64,000 nucleotides of DNA from Phoronis australis (taxonomy: Eukaryota; Phoronida; Phoronidae): assembly GCA_002633005.1 (NCBI GenBank), contig NMRA01000105.1, forward strand, positions 910,010 through 974,009, written 5' to 3'. The position numbers were made by a program, and so were the translations under genes. This document shows, one piece after another, positions 22,600 to 36,280 of the stretch; the first letter of the stretch is position 1, and each line of letters begins with the position of its first letter. The notes beneath the pieces were generated by a model. The model did no database searches, was not told where the DNA came from, and saw nothing but the letters and a program-made list of their open reading frames with translations.

Positions 22600-25500
22600 A
22601 AAATGCGAAGTTTGCACAGTCGGGATGTTTTCATGTTGTTTCGCTACGGTTGAGTGACAACCCCTAAACCTTTAAACTAGAAAACCACACCATACACATT
22701 CTTGCGGGAGTTGTGCAGTAGCCTCTGCGTGATGGAGGAATGATCGCCCACGCCTTAAATCGAATGTGTTTTGAGTTCTTATATTTCCCTACAAGCCACT
22801 AGTTGGCCCATCTTTTACATGTAAAATAAGAAAAAAAATTCTCTATGGACGAGATTTCGATTCCAAGACATCCTGTAGTCCGTGGTTTCAGTTTACCAAC
22901 ACCCTGCACCGTATACCAGGACTACTGCGTGACAGAAAATTCAATACATATAAACTGTGTAGCTTTAGCATGTCTTTACACTCATGCGTTTGGGGTTAGG
23001 ATGCTTTCTGTTCGTCAGAAGTGCAAACACCTTGTCAATGTTCAAGAGTTCTCGTTTATGATTGGATAATACGTCATTATTTCCCTATGGTGGATGCACC
23101 AATCAGGTTGTCCCTCATTCCTCAATACGTTACCTCAAGTGCAGTTGTCCATTGACGAATTACCTTGGGACATAAGAAATCTTCGAAATAAAAGGAAGTA
23201 CCCCGTTTAAGGGTTGGTATAGGGCCCTCGAAAATGTCCAAGTTTGGCAAATTTCTCGAGCCTTATATCTCATAAATGTTTGATCAGATTTATGTGAAAA
23301 TTTTAAATGCCGTGCTTTAAGCACTGTTCTCACAACGGTGTTAGGAATTGTTGTCTTGGTGTTCCACATTTGCATGGGGGGGGACTATCAGAAATAGAAG
23401 CTTTTGTGATTTTTCTGAAAGCAACGCAAAATTTGCACAAAACGAAAACGAAATGAGAATTTCGAAAACTGTAACTGCATTTTTGAGATTTCATTTTCTC
23501 TGAACATTCATATGAAACGAAATTCGGTAATATTTTTGATACGATGGTTTTGCTATGAATGCACCTTTTCGTTTTAGCAAAATTTTAAGTAACTAAAAGA
23601 TATGGTCACGTGACCCTATTGAAGGCGGATTGGCATGAAGTCAAACATCAAATTTTACCGGCTTTCTACTTTCAGAGAAAATATTTTTTGAATTAAAACC
23701 TAAAGCTTCGTAGCTATTTGACTAAATACACAAATTAGTCTATAAGGTCTTACGTAACCGTGAGAAAACTATCTAGGCTCCTGCGGTAGTATTGCGAAGC
23801 AGTAACACTACGCATTCATTTTAATTATTAGAGTTATTAATTCAAGCGCCTTAACTCTATCTGTTCCACTATCTCACGTTTTTAACATTCCAATCTATTT
23901 AATGCACACAAAGTTGAAAACCCTCCTTAGATCTCTCTCTTATTATTGTTGTGTAGGCGTTTTAAACGAATTAACTCCAGGCGACGAGCCAGTGACATAT
24001 TTGCCCTGAACAAGTGCAATATTTTAAAGGACCTCACGCGGATTTTCCTGATATAGCGACAATGCGAATTTTACCGAAAGTTAGCCAAAAATGTCTCCAA
24101 GTCGTTCAGTTGCAAATGATATGCATTATGTATTCCAATTTTGCATCTTGATCACTGGCCTGGAGAAAACATCTTGGTTTTGTTCGTTCTGATGGAAGTG
24201 GATAAATCACCTACATTGTACAGGTAATTAATGACTCAAAACCAGTACACTGAAACAAGGATAAATGCTTATGAATAAAATGCACTAAGTTGAAAACTAT
24301 TGCACAAACACAGGAACTTAAACTTAAAATTCTTCAACAGCTGTCTGTAGGTTTTTCGGCAAGTATAATTCTATTGCAGTACGTGAACGTGCGTTTGTTA
24401 TGCTTTTAGTTTCGCAAATGTTTGTGAGGCAAATGATCGTACACCTCCTTGGTGAAGCACGTGGCCTTTATGTATCGCCTTACTTTCTCTCACTAACTCA
24501 ATTTGTCCGACGATAAGGTACGTAATTTCAAGGTTCATGCATGCCTGGTGTCAAGTAAAACACAGTACTCTGGTAAAAACAATAATTCGATTTTTTTTTG
24601 TCCCATCATTTGTTGCACTGGATTCAGGTGAACTGGCGTAGACATCTGATTAGTTCTCGATGACAACTTCCGGCTTACAAACCAATACTATGCTGGTTGA
24701 CCAGGCTCATTTCGCACAACAATCCAGAACTCGATTCCAAAACCTTGTTATTAGAGAGGTTACTCTACCAATTTCTTTTGCCTCTCGACCCTTTCCTAAA
24801 TACAATGAGACTATCCCCTGGTTATTTACCCTGGCCCTAATCAGCACCAGCACCCGCGTCGGCCAGGACTGACACGAGGTCAAGTCGCCTTAATTTCAGT
24901 TGACTTTGAAAAGTTAACTTAAGTAATAAGTGGCTGTATTCCACCTTTGGTAACAAACACTGATTGAGATTGCTAACCGATATGGAATTGGGCCTGGCTT
25001 TGTACCTTAATCAAATTAGAAGTGTTTTGTTGCCTTGCAAAGAACATCAGTTCGCCATGAGTCGCCTGAAATTAGTTTTCAAGCAACAACAAACTGTCAT
25101 TTTTCCATGCACGGCATTCATTACCTTTCACCTCAGTTTGGAAAACGTGGAGATGCATTTTATAGTGACCGAGTGGTCCAAATCAAAATTTAAGTTTTTA
25201 CGGAATTAAGAAAACATTACCAGGAAGGGCCAAGTGACTAAACAACGATGTTGGTGTTTTTTCGAAAGTAATTGGATACGTACTTGTAACGGAGGAGTAA
25301 ATAACTGACATTCATCGTTTTGTTCAGAATGTGATCAGTTTCAAGTTCCTTGTTTTACGATTCACAATAACGGCGTAACTTTGCTTTGGAAATGATAACT
25401 TCGACAAACACTATCGGAAATTCCCACACGCGTCTCCAAGATGCCGTTGATGTATACAATGTACAGGGTGTCGTAAATGTAATGACTGTCTGATTTAAAA

Positions 25501-26435
25501 GTTTGCACATGGAGACTGGGGACACCGATCTTCGTGGAAGTAAGTGATAACGTCTACTACTTATCTCGTACACAGATTGTAACAAATATTTGTGAATGTC
25601 GATAAACAGTGTCTTTTGTGTGGACTTCGGAGTGTGCAAGTGGTCAAAAAAGGGTTTGCCCCCATTGGCGCTCTGGAGAGCCCGCTCGATGAGCGATTGC
25701 TATTCCACTTTAAAGTGTAATCTATTGTTTGAGAGAAACATGCATTCTGAATAAACGATGACAAACACTCACGTCTGCTTTTCATGTAACTGCATAATTA
25801 TAACAAATTAAAACCGTTAAATGACATCCTCCTGGGTTCCAGAAGTCACACCCTTCAACATGGTTGAAGAACAAATATGGTCACTTAAAACTGTTCCATA
25901 AGTTTATGTCCTGATCTACAGATGCACTATAACTCAGTGATTTTACAGACGAGCGGCATCGTTTTAACTTTTGTCCAATTGGGCACTATGCAACACAATG
26001 CCTGCGTAGCTTCTTTGTTTGTAAATATATGTGCATAACTATCAATGGCTTGCACAGTTAAGTACGCCAGGGGTGCGAATTTTCTCAGGAAAGTCACAAT
26101 TATTTTCATTCAATTACTTAGTGAGACGCCGGAAGAGAGAATAAGAGGCAGCTAATAGAGCAAGAAATTTTACCTTAGCCTACATCCGCGGTTATGATTC
26201 ATTCACGGAAAAATCAGTTACTCACCTTAGTTGCAAACCCCTTGATGCTATCAATCGAGCGCGTCAATGGATGTTCTGGGCACAACTTGACTGAACGGTT
26301 TTATATTTCAAAGAAATGAGATACTGAATTCATACAAGTTAGCTATAATTGAGAATTCAGAATGATTTCTTTTTTTTACGTTAACACCTTTACTTTGTGC
26401 GCCGAATTATTGTTATCCTGGTTCAAACCATTCAA
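22600..26435. other. No gene recognised
   Basis: AT-rich sequence with frames up to 94 codons, none recognised. A TACAGGGTGTCG end related to the MITE at 14475 lies near 25465. A run of eight G lies near 23376. Confidence 0.35.
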
Positions 26436-26690
26436 GCGCAATATACACCGTTCACGTATAATCTACACCATTCCATTCATGTACAATCCACACTACTCTA
26501 GTACAAATTACACCATTTATGCATAGTCTTTATCACTCATGAATAATCTTCACCATTCATTTACAGTCTACACCATTCGTTTACAGCCTACACCATTCAT
26601 TTACAGTCTACACCATTCATTTACAGTCTATACCATTCATTTACAGTCTACACCATTCACTTACAGTCTACATACACCATACATGTGTTA
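26436..26690. repeat. 20-bp minisatellite
   Basis: Tandem units close to TTTACAGTCTACACCATTCA. About six well-conserved units lie at 26555-26670, with increasingly diverged units upstream to about 26436. Unit decay toward the left suggests that homogenisation has been recent only at the right end. Confidence 0.85.
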
Positions 26691-29039
26691 AAGCCACGAG
26701 CTTGATGAGTGCTTACAATTATTACTATCTCATAAAGTCGGGGTTTCCGCAGCTCTCAAGGCAAAATGGTTTACGCCATTTTACGCCCATTGCGGATTAG
26801 TTATGGAACCCATGCACTGGTGTGGATTTCTGCGTGAGTGGGAGCGTACAGTAAAATCTCACCATCTTCGCACAAAAAATGCCACTTTTTCATTGTTTCA
26901 AGGATTTTTAACAATGTTGCGAATGCACAGTTTTTCAAAAATATGATCTGATGGTAGCCATGGTAACAAACTTGAACATGGTAAGGAATTAACTTCTTAA
27001 TTAGTACACAAGATTTATAAACGAACGAGAAAATGAAACTTCATGTGCTCACCATATTGTGTCCTAAACGATTGGGATTAATGTACATTCCAAGGCGACA
27101 ATTTCAAGAGCAGGGAAATACTTAAAACAGAAACATCATTTCCAATCCATTATTGATATCGTTCTATCACCATCGATCCTTCTGCAGGGCAATGAAAATT
27201 AAGCATACAAATCTACAAGAAAATTTCAACAATAAAGCGCTGCTCCTGCTTTTCCAAAACTAATCCAGGGCTTCCATCATTTATTTGCGATATCGGCCTG
27301 GCTCATCTGATCAAAGCTTTGAAACTTGGCTTCAGAAGTATATCCCAGTGTGTTAATTTAATAAAACTAATCCGTTATAGTACTTTTCCGCGTAGTTAGG
27401 AAGTTCGGTAAACTGTTTCCTCGCGTGTTTAAGGTAGTCAATTACATGCCTGGTTATCAACACAGTAAACACTTAGTTTGGAAATACTTTGACAATGGGA
27501 ATTACGGATTGCTACCGGCATGCGGTGTTCATGAAAGTAGGATAAAAGCTATACACATAGATGTATATCACCCATGACAAGAAAAAAGACTGTATTTGCA
27601 AGAGTGGTACCCGGATGTTAATTACAGTACAAAGCTTGATACATTTCTGCTATCAAGTTAGATTTTGCTTTGAATGTTATTTAACACTGGCTTTACCATC
27701 CGCCTCAGATTATCAAATCATACATAATTGCTATTGAATCTGGGCGACAAACTCATATTGACCGACAGCAGTGTTTCGGTTTTGCACATTTTGAACTGAA
27801 AAAGATATAGAAGACGAGTTTTACATGTATTTGCGCACTGTATTCGAGTCTCAGGAAGGTATCTATTGTGTCGAAATTCAGATGTTCATGTAACTCAATC
27901 GCCAGTAATTTAAAAGATTATTAAAGGCTAAATATATTTAAATTTGTTCATTGGGATTTGCTCTAAGAGAGAAAATCGGAGGGTCTTCTAATCGTTGATA
28001 AAATATTTTGTTTTGCTCCTCAGGTGAGTATGTAGCTGGTTGCGATGACGCTTTTGTGTGTTTCCTGCAACTTTGATGTTTTTTTCACATATTTATTGTA
28101 CTACGAGCCAATACAATGAATACACAAAAAGACTAGGAAAAGTATAAAAATGAACTGAATCAGAAGGATTAATTATTCACTGAATGTGAACTGCTTAAAA
28201 CGTTTTCCACTGAGATATCATGTTTTCGCAATATGAGACACCATTGACCAAAAACACCTGGGTCAATATTAAAACGACACAAGTTACAGGCTTTAAGTGT
28301 CCTTTTGGTTCGCGAGATGCGCCGATTGAAAAAAAGACTGATGTATTGCAATGTCAAAGATTTTACGATGACACTTGGCTTACCTAAAAAACCAACTGCT
28401 GTCTGGTGGTTTGGTGATTGGCTCAATTACGTTGCACACCCAGCAGAATTAAGGCAAAACAATAATATTGCAGCATTAAACAAACGTTTTAGGTTTCAAA
28501 AGTCACATTTCTTGTCCTAATTTCAAAATTTAAAAAGCTAATCACATGTGCTTTTCACGACCTATTCCAAAATGCTGTTAACAAACTTTGAAAAAGGAAA
28601 TTTTAAAAATACTCTTATCGCACCCAATGTGTTTATGATGTGTCTCGTTATCTAGAGAACTGTAAGATAAGCAGCCTGAGGCGTTTTAATAACTCACAAC
28701 AGCATGGTATCTTTGACCTAAACCGGCAGATTCTGTGGTTTGCAAACCGGTCGAGTTGCTCAATCTTGACCGGTTAGGCTGTCAACGTAGGCTTCTTTTC
28801 ATATCACGAAAGTCGCATTTTTGAGACTGGAATTGCAAAGTTTTAAGGCATGTAACAAGCGAATGCGAGTGCATTGCAAAATAGGTTTATGAATGTAATG
28901 TTGCAATGACGGTGTGATTCACCTATTTACACTATTTGTTCTATGATGACATTTTCACAGCCTACTTGACATATATCCCAACGGTTTGTAAGGGGATTTT
29001 TACTTGTCTGTATACTCATGTATACAGTGGCCAGTGCCC
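26691..29039. other. No gene recognised
   Basis: AT-rich DNA. A 71-codon plus frame at 28305-28520 contains a Trp-rich stretch (AVWWFGDWLNYV) but has no splice or family support. An inverted CCAAT word (GATTGGCTC) lies within it. Confidence 0.35.
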
Positions 29040-29469
29040 GGTTGCATGAAACAGTCCCAAATAGGGACTCGACTAAGGTCTTTAAATGTTTTTCGTATTT
29101 ATTTCGTCCTTTACCGACACAGATGGAATATTTGTCCTAAAATTTTATCTTTCTTATGAATTCCCTTTCACTAATGCCATTTTCTCTTAACTAAAATTGA
29201 CCACTTTAAATTTAGTCAAAATGATTACAACCTTAGTCCTTAAATTAGGGTCGTTGCATGAAAAGATCCCAACTTATTTTCAGTCACATTGAGAATTCAA
29301 CGTAGAGTTCACTCTCGATTTATATCAAAGCCAAAGATTGACTTACTTGTAGTAATGCCTGGCTCAAACAGCATAAGAAAGGACAATCAGTGTTTTCACA
29401 AGACCACAAATACGGCAGTAGATTTAGAGAACTTAGTTGTGTCCCTATTTGGAACTGTTTCATGCAACT
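29040..29469. mobile_element. MITE-like element with ~50-bp inverted repeats
   Basis: GTTGCATGAAACAG (29041-29054) is inverted at 29455-29468. The similarity continues inward through CCAAATAGGGAC and CTAAG to about 50 bp per arm at roughly 80% identity. A partial internal copy (GTTGCATGAAAAGATCCC) lies near 29252. No transposase and no clear target duplication. Confidence 0.65.
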
Positions 29470-30124
29470 GCCAAATGTTGAGACTTTAAACTCCACTATA
29501 TAGTCATTTACGCTACATGTAGTTTCAGAGTGAGAATTTCATCCGGTCTTCGGTTTAAGTGGATGATTTACTGTATGTGCGGATCCGGCAAAACAGACCC
29601 TTAATTAGAATATTTCACGAAAAAAATACTTAATTCTGGTGAGCAAGGAATTCTTAAAAAAATAGACAATTAGGGCCGTTCACACATGACCGTCATGTGG
29701 AGAAACACTCGAGACTTTCAGAATTGATAATGACTTCTCTAGCTTTAATCAATAAAAGTAATCTGGATATCACTTAACAAAAGGGAAAGTGCTGGTAAAT
29801 AAGTGAGTATCTACTGGCATTTCCTGATGAAATTTATGATCTTCTGCCTTCAAGTTATTGGAAATTGAAAGATCGACCGCTTGAGTAATTCTCGATTAGA
29901 TTTTACATTTGCTATGGATAATGTAAGTATCCTAATTTCGCTAACCTAAGATTGGAGAACGATAAAAAGCAGCCGGTGTTAGTTTTTCACAAGCGAACGA
30001 AGTCAAGTATTAAGGTTTTCTTCAAAATCAAAGTGCGGTATTTGAAATTGTAGCAGACGATAAGGTCTCCGGTGATGAGCTTAAATCAAAAGTGTGAACC
30101 AATGTACTCTAAAAAGAGTGAGCG

Positions 30125-30260
30125 CGGCTACTACGTTCCGTACACGCGAAATTTTCGCGGGTAAGGCCATTGTGATTGATCACGTGATTTGCTTGCATGC
30201 CTGGCAATATCTCGCGAAATCTTGTGTCACCTTACGTTTTGCGAGATTCTTGTGTCTACG
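30125..30260 (+). repeat. Dispersed CpG-rich repeat, copy 2
   Basis: Partner of 13270-13395. It contains ATCTCGCGAAATCTTG and a CACGTGATT word. The 90-codon plus frame at 30094-30366 overlaps it and is probably not a gene. Confidence 0.5.
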
Positions 30261-30369
30261 AATGCTTTCTGGGAGCTTAAAAATCGATCGCTTCCGGCAG
30301 TATTTCGCAACTACAGTCAATCTGAATACGCATCGTTTGATCAAAACCTGCGAATTAGCCTTTTAGCTG

Positions 30370-32893
30370 CCTAATCGATATAATTATTTTCTCAGCGATT
30401 TCATTGAAAAATCTCAGTTGAGTTACCCTTAATGGGCCAGTGACATCACCCGTAAGGTATTAACATCTCGGCTACACTAAAATACTATGGTCGTCGAAGA
30501 TATAGTATTGGAATCGGAAGTGAGCAAAACCGCCAACAGCTTTGTAAATAGTGATGCATTGTTTTGTAATAGATTCGTGTTATTTTTGTACTATTGTCAG
30601 GGAGTACCAACGTACGACGTGACCGGGCTACAGGAGAGGAAACTGGACTGCGTTCCGAACACTCATGGAACTCGCGAAAGAAATCGCGAACGTCGCTTAA
30701 ATACCTGGGAATAATTTTGGTCCTAGTTAAGTACATAGAGATATCCTCCGAATTCGAGCGTGAACTTTCGTTTTCTCGAGTCAATAATTGTTCCTACGGA
30801 ACGCACTCCTGGGGTCGGGGTCTAATCTTTACACTCGATATCTTCGAACTCCAATTTTTTGACAATTTTCGTTTTCCTTTAAAACACAGTGAAAATAAGT
30901 ATAATTATGTTTTCTCTTCTCGGGTATGTACGTTATGGTTAATGCTGACGAGTTCCTAGTTTAATTCGTACTTGATGACCCCTAGATGTGAGCTACAAGT
31001 TCAAGTAAAAACACACATTGCGAGTTTGAGACTTCGACTTTGGACTTCAGCTTCGAACAGATAACACCAGTGCGATGTCATCAAGTGCACTTTTCTAGAG
31101 GCCGCACAAAGGTAGAAAGGAAAATGTCAAACAAAATGTAGAACTCAATTTTGAGTAGGAAGACCTCGGGCTCTTACCCCCAACACTGAGTTTTTGTTAC
31201 AAGAACATTTTTCAACCAGCTTGAGGGAAAAGACTACGCATAAGTTCACGTTTAAAAAATTTTCATGGAAACCTTTAACGTGGTCAAATTAACCGCGATA
31301 ACAAAGAAGTTTGGAATCACCTGAAAATGCTTGAAACTTTTAATGCAAAACGACGCTAGTTTTAGCGTGAGTTTCGTGATTTGGGAAACAGACTAACCCA
31401 TCCGTATACTACTTTTTAGCTAAAAGTCAAAAGACAAAACGAATAGACTTTTCGAGAAACAGCTCGCACAAGTTCTTGATTTCCAGTTCCATGTACTGAC
31501 AAGAGGGACCGTTAGTATGAGTGGAGGTATTTGTGCAAGCACGTGACTTAAAAGTAGCTAACGTAAAATACATGGAACTGAAGCCAAAGATCCGGGTTCA
31601 TCGATCGAAAGCCAAAATACACATGTACATGTAGTACCTAGCGCGTTATTTATGACGCAGATGCGTTCTATTTTGTTAATTAGCAAGAGTTCTTTATATC
31701 AAATAAAGTTATACAAACGAGTATCCTGAGGCAGTAACAATTAATTTGTTAATGAGCAGTCGCTTTCGATTCAGCTTATTGTAATCATTTTCATGAATCT
31801 ACTAATTGATAGCTAATGGTATTTTCTTAAGGACTATGCGCTATCAAACTTGACACCACGTGCCTGGTATTTAAGTTTTTGACTGGAAGCTCTTAGACCA
31901 AAGTTAGTAGAATACTGTTTCTAATCTCAAAATTACTTGAGGCGAGACGACGTGCACTCTCAGAGGCCCGCAAATCTATAGAACTTCAAACTTAGTAATG
32001 CAGGTTTGGGAAGATTTGACACGAGCAGTTTCAAAATTATGTGGCCGGAAGCAAATATAGGACAACAAAGTATTTTTTCTTTACCCTTTGAGAAAATCGA
32101 GTGCAAAGATTTGCAACATGACTGTAAATGTCTGTTAGTGTTGGGTAAAATTTTCGAATGCTCATCTTTAAATTTGGGAAAATTCTGTGTCTCCGTCTGT
32201 TACCGATTGCAAAATCTTGTTAACTGGACAGATTATCCCTGGGATGCGCTCCGTAAGTTTAGTTTCTTACGAGTTCGGCTAGACTCCTGAGTCACGCATG
32301 ACTGAGATATCGCCGTGTATTACAAGCGAAGCATGTGAACTATCATATTTCACTCTACCGTGCATTTACAGTGTACCTTCCGTTACGTAACGGACCTAAT
32401 TCTGAGAACTTGTAAAACCTTGTCTAGTTTCATTTACCTAAACAATGAAACCAATCAAAACCGTATAAAACAAGGAGTGGTAATCTTGAGCCCAGGTGTG
32501 TTTACTTCAGAAAGCACGGGAGAGATCTTCATGGGATTTATTGACATCTGCCACTTAGATAAATGAGGTTTGCGGGACGGGGAAAACGAGTCACGCACTT
32601 CCGACACAGGCACTGAAATTACCTGCGGAAAATGTGCCTGATTGTGGTAAGGGTTTCTTGTACGTAGAGATCGAGGTACGTGCAAATCGATACTGTTTTC
32701 CATACCTCTTAGATTTCTAGGTGGACTTTGGTTGTCAGCAAACCATGACGAAAATTTCACTAACTGTGGACAAGCAAATCAGACCAAGCATGATTCAACT
32801 ACAGAAGTCAATAAATCCCGGCATGTGCTTCTAAATGTAGAGATTTGTAAATTGCCGATTGAATTAAGGACACAAGTGTACAACTGCATACAT
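30370..32893. other. Mostly non-coding, with a MITE end and weak ORFs
   Basis: 30815-30870 resembles the left end of the MITE at 62890 (GGGTCTAATCTTTACACTCG). Overlapping frames on both strands at 30485-30959 have no recognised domain. 32006-32290 is a 94-codon plus frame with six Cys that contains a GTAAGT at 32254 near its end. It is unsupported by homology. Confidence 0.3.
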
Positions 32894-33447
32894 ACATGAG
32901 TGCCGCATTGATCAGTTAATTATCAGCGATTATGACAAGCTTTGGACTGGAAATGACAAACCACTAAACCGCTATCAATCACGTTTATTAAGTTACAAAT
33001 CCGTGATGATAGCAAGAAATTGATCAACAATTCCAGCAAGACGTTTTTCTTAGATCATAAACACGTAGTCATAAAATGAAAAATGTATTAAGTATAATGC
33101 GCTCGCCTAAGACATTCTATGTTCATATACGTGTGGAAAATACCCACTCTCAACACATAGCACTCTGAGACCTGATGGCTGCAAGAAAAGAATTTTCATC
33201 ACTGAAAAATCCTTCTGAAAACAGTATACGTGTATAGTTATATGTCTTTGTTACATACAGTCGTTCAATAATTATCATTATTCCAAATATACCATGAATT
33301 TAGTATTTAAAACAAGAGCAATATGTCCGTAATCATCCTCGTACACTGTACGCATGTAGTGTAATATGTAAATACACGATGGTACAGTGAAATATGTAAA
33401 TACACGATGGTACAGTGTAATATGTAAATACACGACGGTACAGTGTA
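32894..33447. repeat. 554-bp tandem duplication, copy A
   Basis: It begins ACATGAGTGCCGCATTG and ends in three 28-bp minisatellite units. It is nearly identical to copy B (33449-34031), with about eight substitutions and one 6-bp indel. The minisatellite unit starts at 33359, 33387 and 33415 and contains GTAATATGTAAATACACGA. The peptide-like frames over this region are repeat by-products. Confidence 0.9.
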
Positions 33448-33448
33448 N

Positions 33449-34031
33449 ACATGAGTGCCGCATTGATCAGTTAATTATCAGCGATTATGACAAGCTTTGG
33501 ACTGGAAATGACAAACCACTAAACCGCTATCAATCACGTTTATTAAGTTACAAATCCGTGATGATAGCAAGAAATTGATCAACAATTCCAGCAAGACGTT
33601 TTTCTTAGATCATAAACACGTAGTCATAAAATGAAAAATGTATTAAGTATAATGCGCTCGCCTAAGACATTCTACATGTATGTTCATATACGTGTGGAAA
33701 ATCCCCACTCTCAACACATAGCACTCTGAGACCTGATGGCTGCAAGAAAAGAATTTTCATCACTGAAAAATCCTTCTGAAAACAGTATTCGTGTATAGTT
33801 ATATGTCTTTGTTACATACAGTCGTTCAATAATTATTATTATTCCAAATATACCGTGAATTTAGTATTTAACACAAGAGCAATATGTCCGTAATCATCCT
33901 CGTACACTGTACACATGTAGTGTAATATGTAAATACACGATGGTACAGTGTAATATGTAAATACACGATGGTACAGTGTAATATGTAAATACACGATGGT
34001 ACAGTGTAATATGTAAATACACGATGGTGCT
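33449..34031. repeat. Tandem duplication, copy B
   Basis: It starts immediately after the N at 33448 with the same ACATGAGTGCCGCATTG. It has four 28-bp minisatellite units (starts 33920, 33948, 33976, 34004) instead of three. Divergence of about 2% and the N at the junction fit two haplotypes of one locus placed in series by the assembler. A genuine recent duplication is the alternative. Confidence 0.9.
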
Positions 34032-36280
34032 GTTTATCCATTGGACACTCGATCGAACTCCAGGTACACAAGGGACACCATGTTACAATGATTGCCGCAT
34101 TTCGAGACTGTGTCCACAAAGCGACAAAGTGTAATAGATAGACAGCAACAATCTTTAAAACAAGATGAACGACTGATTTCAAATAACAAATTAAATCGGT
34201 GGAAACTTCGTAATAGGTCTCGTTAACAAATCAATTTAATACAGAGTATGTGATTTCTATATTTATGTTCCATCAGTGTGTTAACAAATCGGGGCAAAAC
34301 TCCTGGAAACGAATCGAGTGGTGTTTTCTGTTGAAATCCTCGTTTACAATTAACGCTGTCCTCCAATAATACGTTCAAACTCACTGAATTGAATGAAACA
34401 CTGCCTATAAATTGCTATTTAAATGAACGGATTACGTTAGGGGCATTAACACACGTTCAATTGAGTATTTTCAATCAAAGATCGAAGATATTGATGACTG
34501 GAACTAAAATAAATGGGTTACCATCTGCAAAATAAGATGTAAAACGTTATGGCTTGCCGAAGACAATCATTTAATGCCTTTTCTCATTTTTATCCAGCTA
34601 CGACCTGCATGTAAAGCATCTTTAACGGGCCAATTAGAATTTACTTCCGCCTAGGATTCGGTTATCCACGTAATGCACTTAGAAGTCAATTGTCCTCCAT
34701 ATCTGCTGGCACCTGCTCGCTGATTTCGGAATTTTAAAGTTTTCGAAGTCTTTGAGAACTTTAAAATTCCCAAATCAGATTTGCAACGTACTATATTAGT
34801 GTTGTTACCAAAGTTAATCGGATCATAAAACAACCATCTTTTGTTACGTGAACTTCGCAACCATACACAGTCCCAAATTTAAAAACACTGATGTCAAAAA
34901 GTTTGTTCCAAAAACCCAACCGAGTCTCCTGAGTCCACTACTCTCTACTCAAAGCCTATCTGAACTCATTGATTGAAACACGAATGCGGATGACCGGCCT
35001 CGTTTTCAAATATGGATATATCAAATAAAAACTAGGAAAATGACTAAATTTGAACGGTTTAATTTTTATGTCGTTTGCTAAATCATGACTTTAACTTTCG
35101 GCAAAGGCATTTTGATAAAATGAGGTGTGGAAGAAGAGATGTGTGTCATATGTCATTCTTTCGCATACAGTTTGCGTTGCTGACTTCTTTCTTCGCCTGA
35201 CTTGAATAGCCATTGTATTCAGCTTCATTGAAGGATGTACATTGTAACTACATAACCAACAGTACGTGTGGAGAATTTCTCGCTTACACTGGTGGCTGCT
35301 CTGATTCCCTAAGCCCCAGACAACTTTTAATTTGTCTATTCAGCACGCCCTTTGTATTGATGTAGTTCTGAGCTAATGAAATGGAAAGGCATTTGTCTCA
35401 ACTATGGTTGTTGTTAGTACCCCCATTTTGGTTTTCTCTGACATTTGCAGAGTTATAGCCTGCAACTCTGGAGAGTAGTTTTAACTTGGTACATTATGAA
35501 TATTACGAAATGACTAAAAAGGTTAACTTGTGTTCATCTTCACAAAGGAACACATTCCCAAGGCAAGTTTCATATTGGTTTTCTTTATTTAATTTTTAAT
35601 GCTTCTGCCCACTTGTTTTTTTTTCTTACTGGAAACGGGTTGATAACTTTTTATCAAAGTTTTGAACTTGAAGTACCAAAACATTGGTAGATTTTGATAG
35701 CCAGCTTAACTTAATTAGTTAAGTTCATTGTGAGCCCATCCCTAAACTTACCACATTACAGGTACACTAAACATTTCACGTGTCATTAAAGTTTAATATT
35801 TATTAGAACTTAAATCATAAAATATGTACAAAAGTGCAAATATGGTGATAACTAAACGAAAGATTTGGAATCTCTGGACAATTTCGGTGGCACTGACTTT
35901 ATAACTATGCTAGCTCTTTGTCAGTAATAAAAAATAAAAAGTGGACACAACAACTGTTTCCTGGTCAAAAATCTGGTTAAACGAGATTGAAAGAATATTA
36001 AAATATGAAACCATGTAATATTGTTAACTCTGATCAGCGTTTGTATATCCACCGAGTATATCAATACGCCACGTAGTTTATCTTCAGTCGTACCCAATTG
36101 TTGTTGTTTTTAGATTATTAGTTAATCGATTTTTAAAATTCGAAAACCGTACTTGGTTGTTCTTTTTCAGCTGAATTCCGCCGTGGTGTTCGTTTATATC
36201 GAAAATTAGTGATTAATGCATTTTGAAAATTCGCCATTAGGTACAGTCAGAGATGTTTAATACAGTTTATGGTCGGATAA
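34032..36280. other. No gene recognised
   Basis: AT-rich sequence with one 69-codon minus frame (34651-34860) and no recognisable motif. Confidence 0.4.

Noticed and set aside
26436-26690. CRISPR-like array
   Set aside because: Units are contiguous 20-bp repeats without unique spacers, and the genome is eukaryotic.
30094-30366. 90-codon plus-strand ORF
   Set aside because: Overlaps the dispersed CpG-rich repeat also present at 13270, and has no start or splice support.
32006-32290. 94-codon Cys-containing ORF with an internal GTAAGT
   Set aside because: No ATG in good context, no acceptor, no domain. Length is within chance for AT-rich 64 kb.
33278-34182. Tyr/Ile/His-rich repeated peptides on the minus strand
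   Set aside because: They are translations of the 28-bp minisatellite inside the duplicated block.
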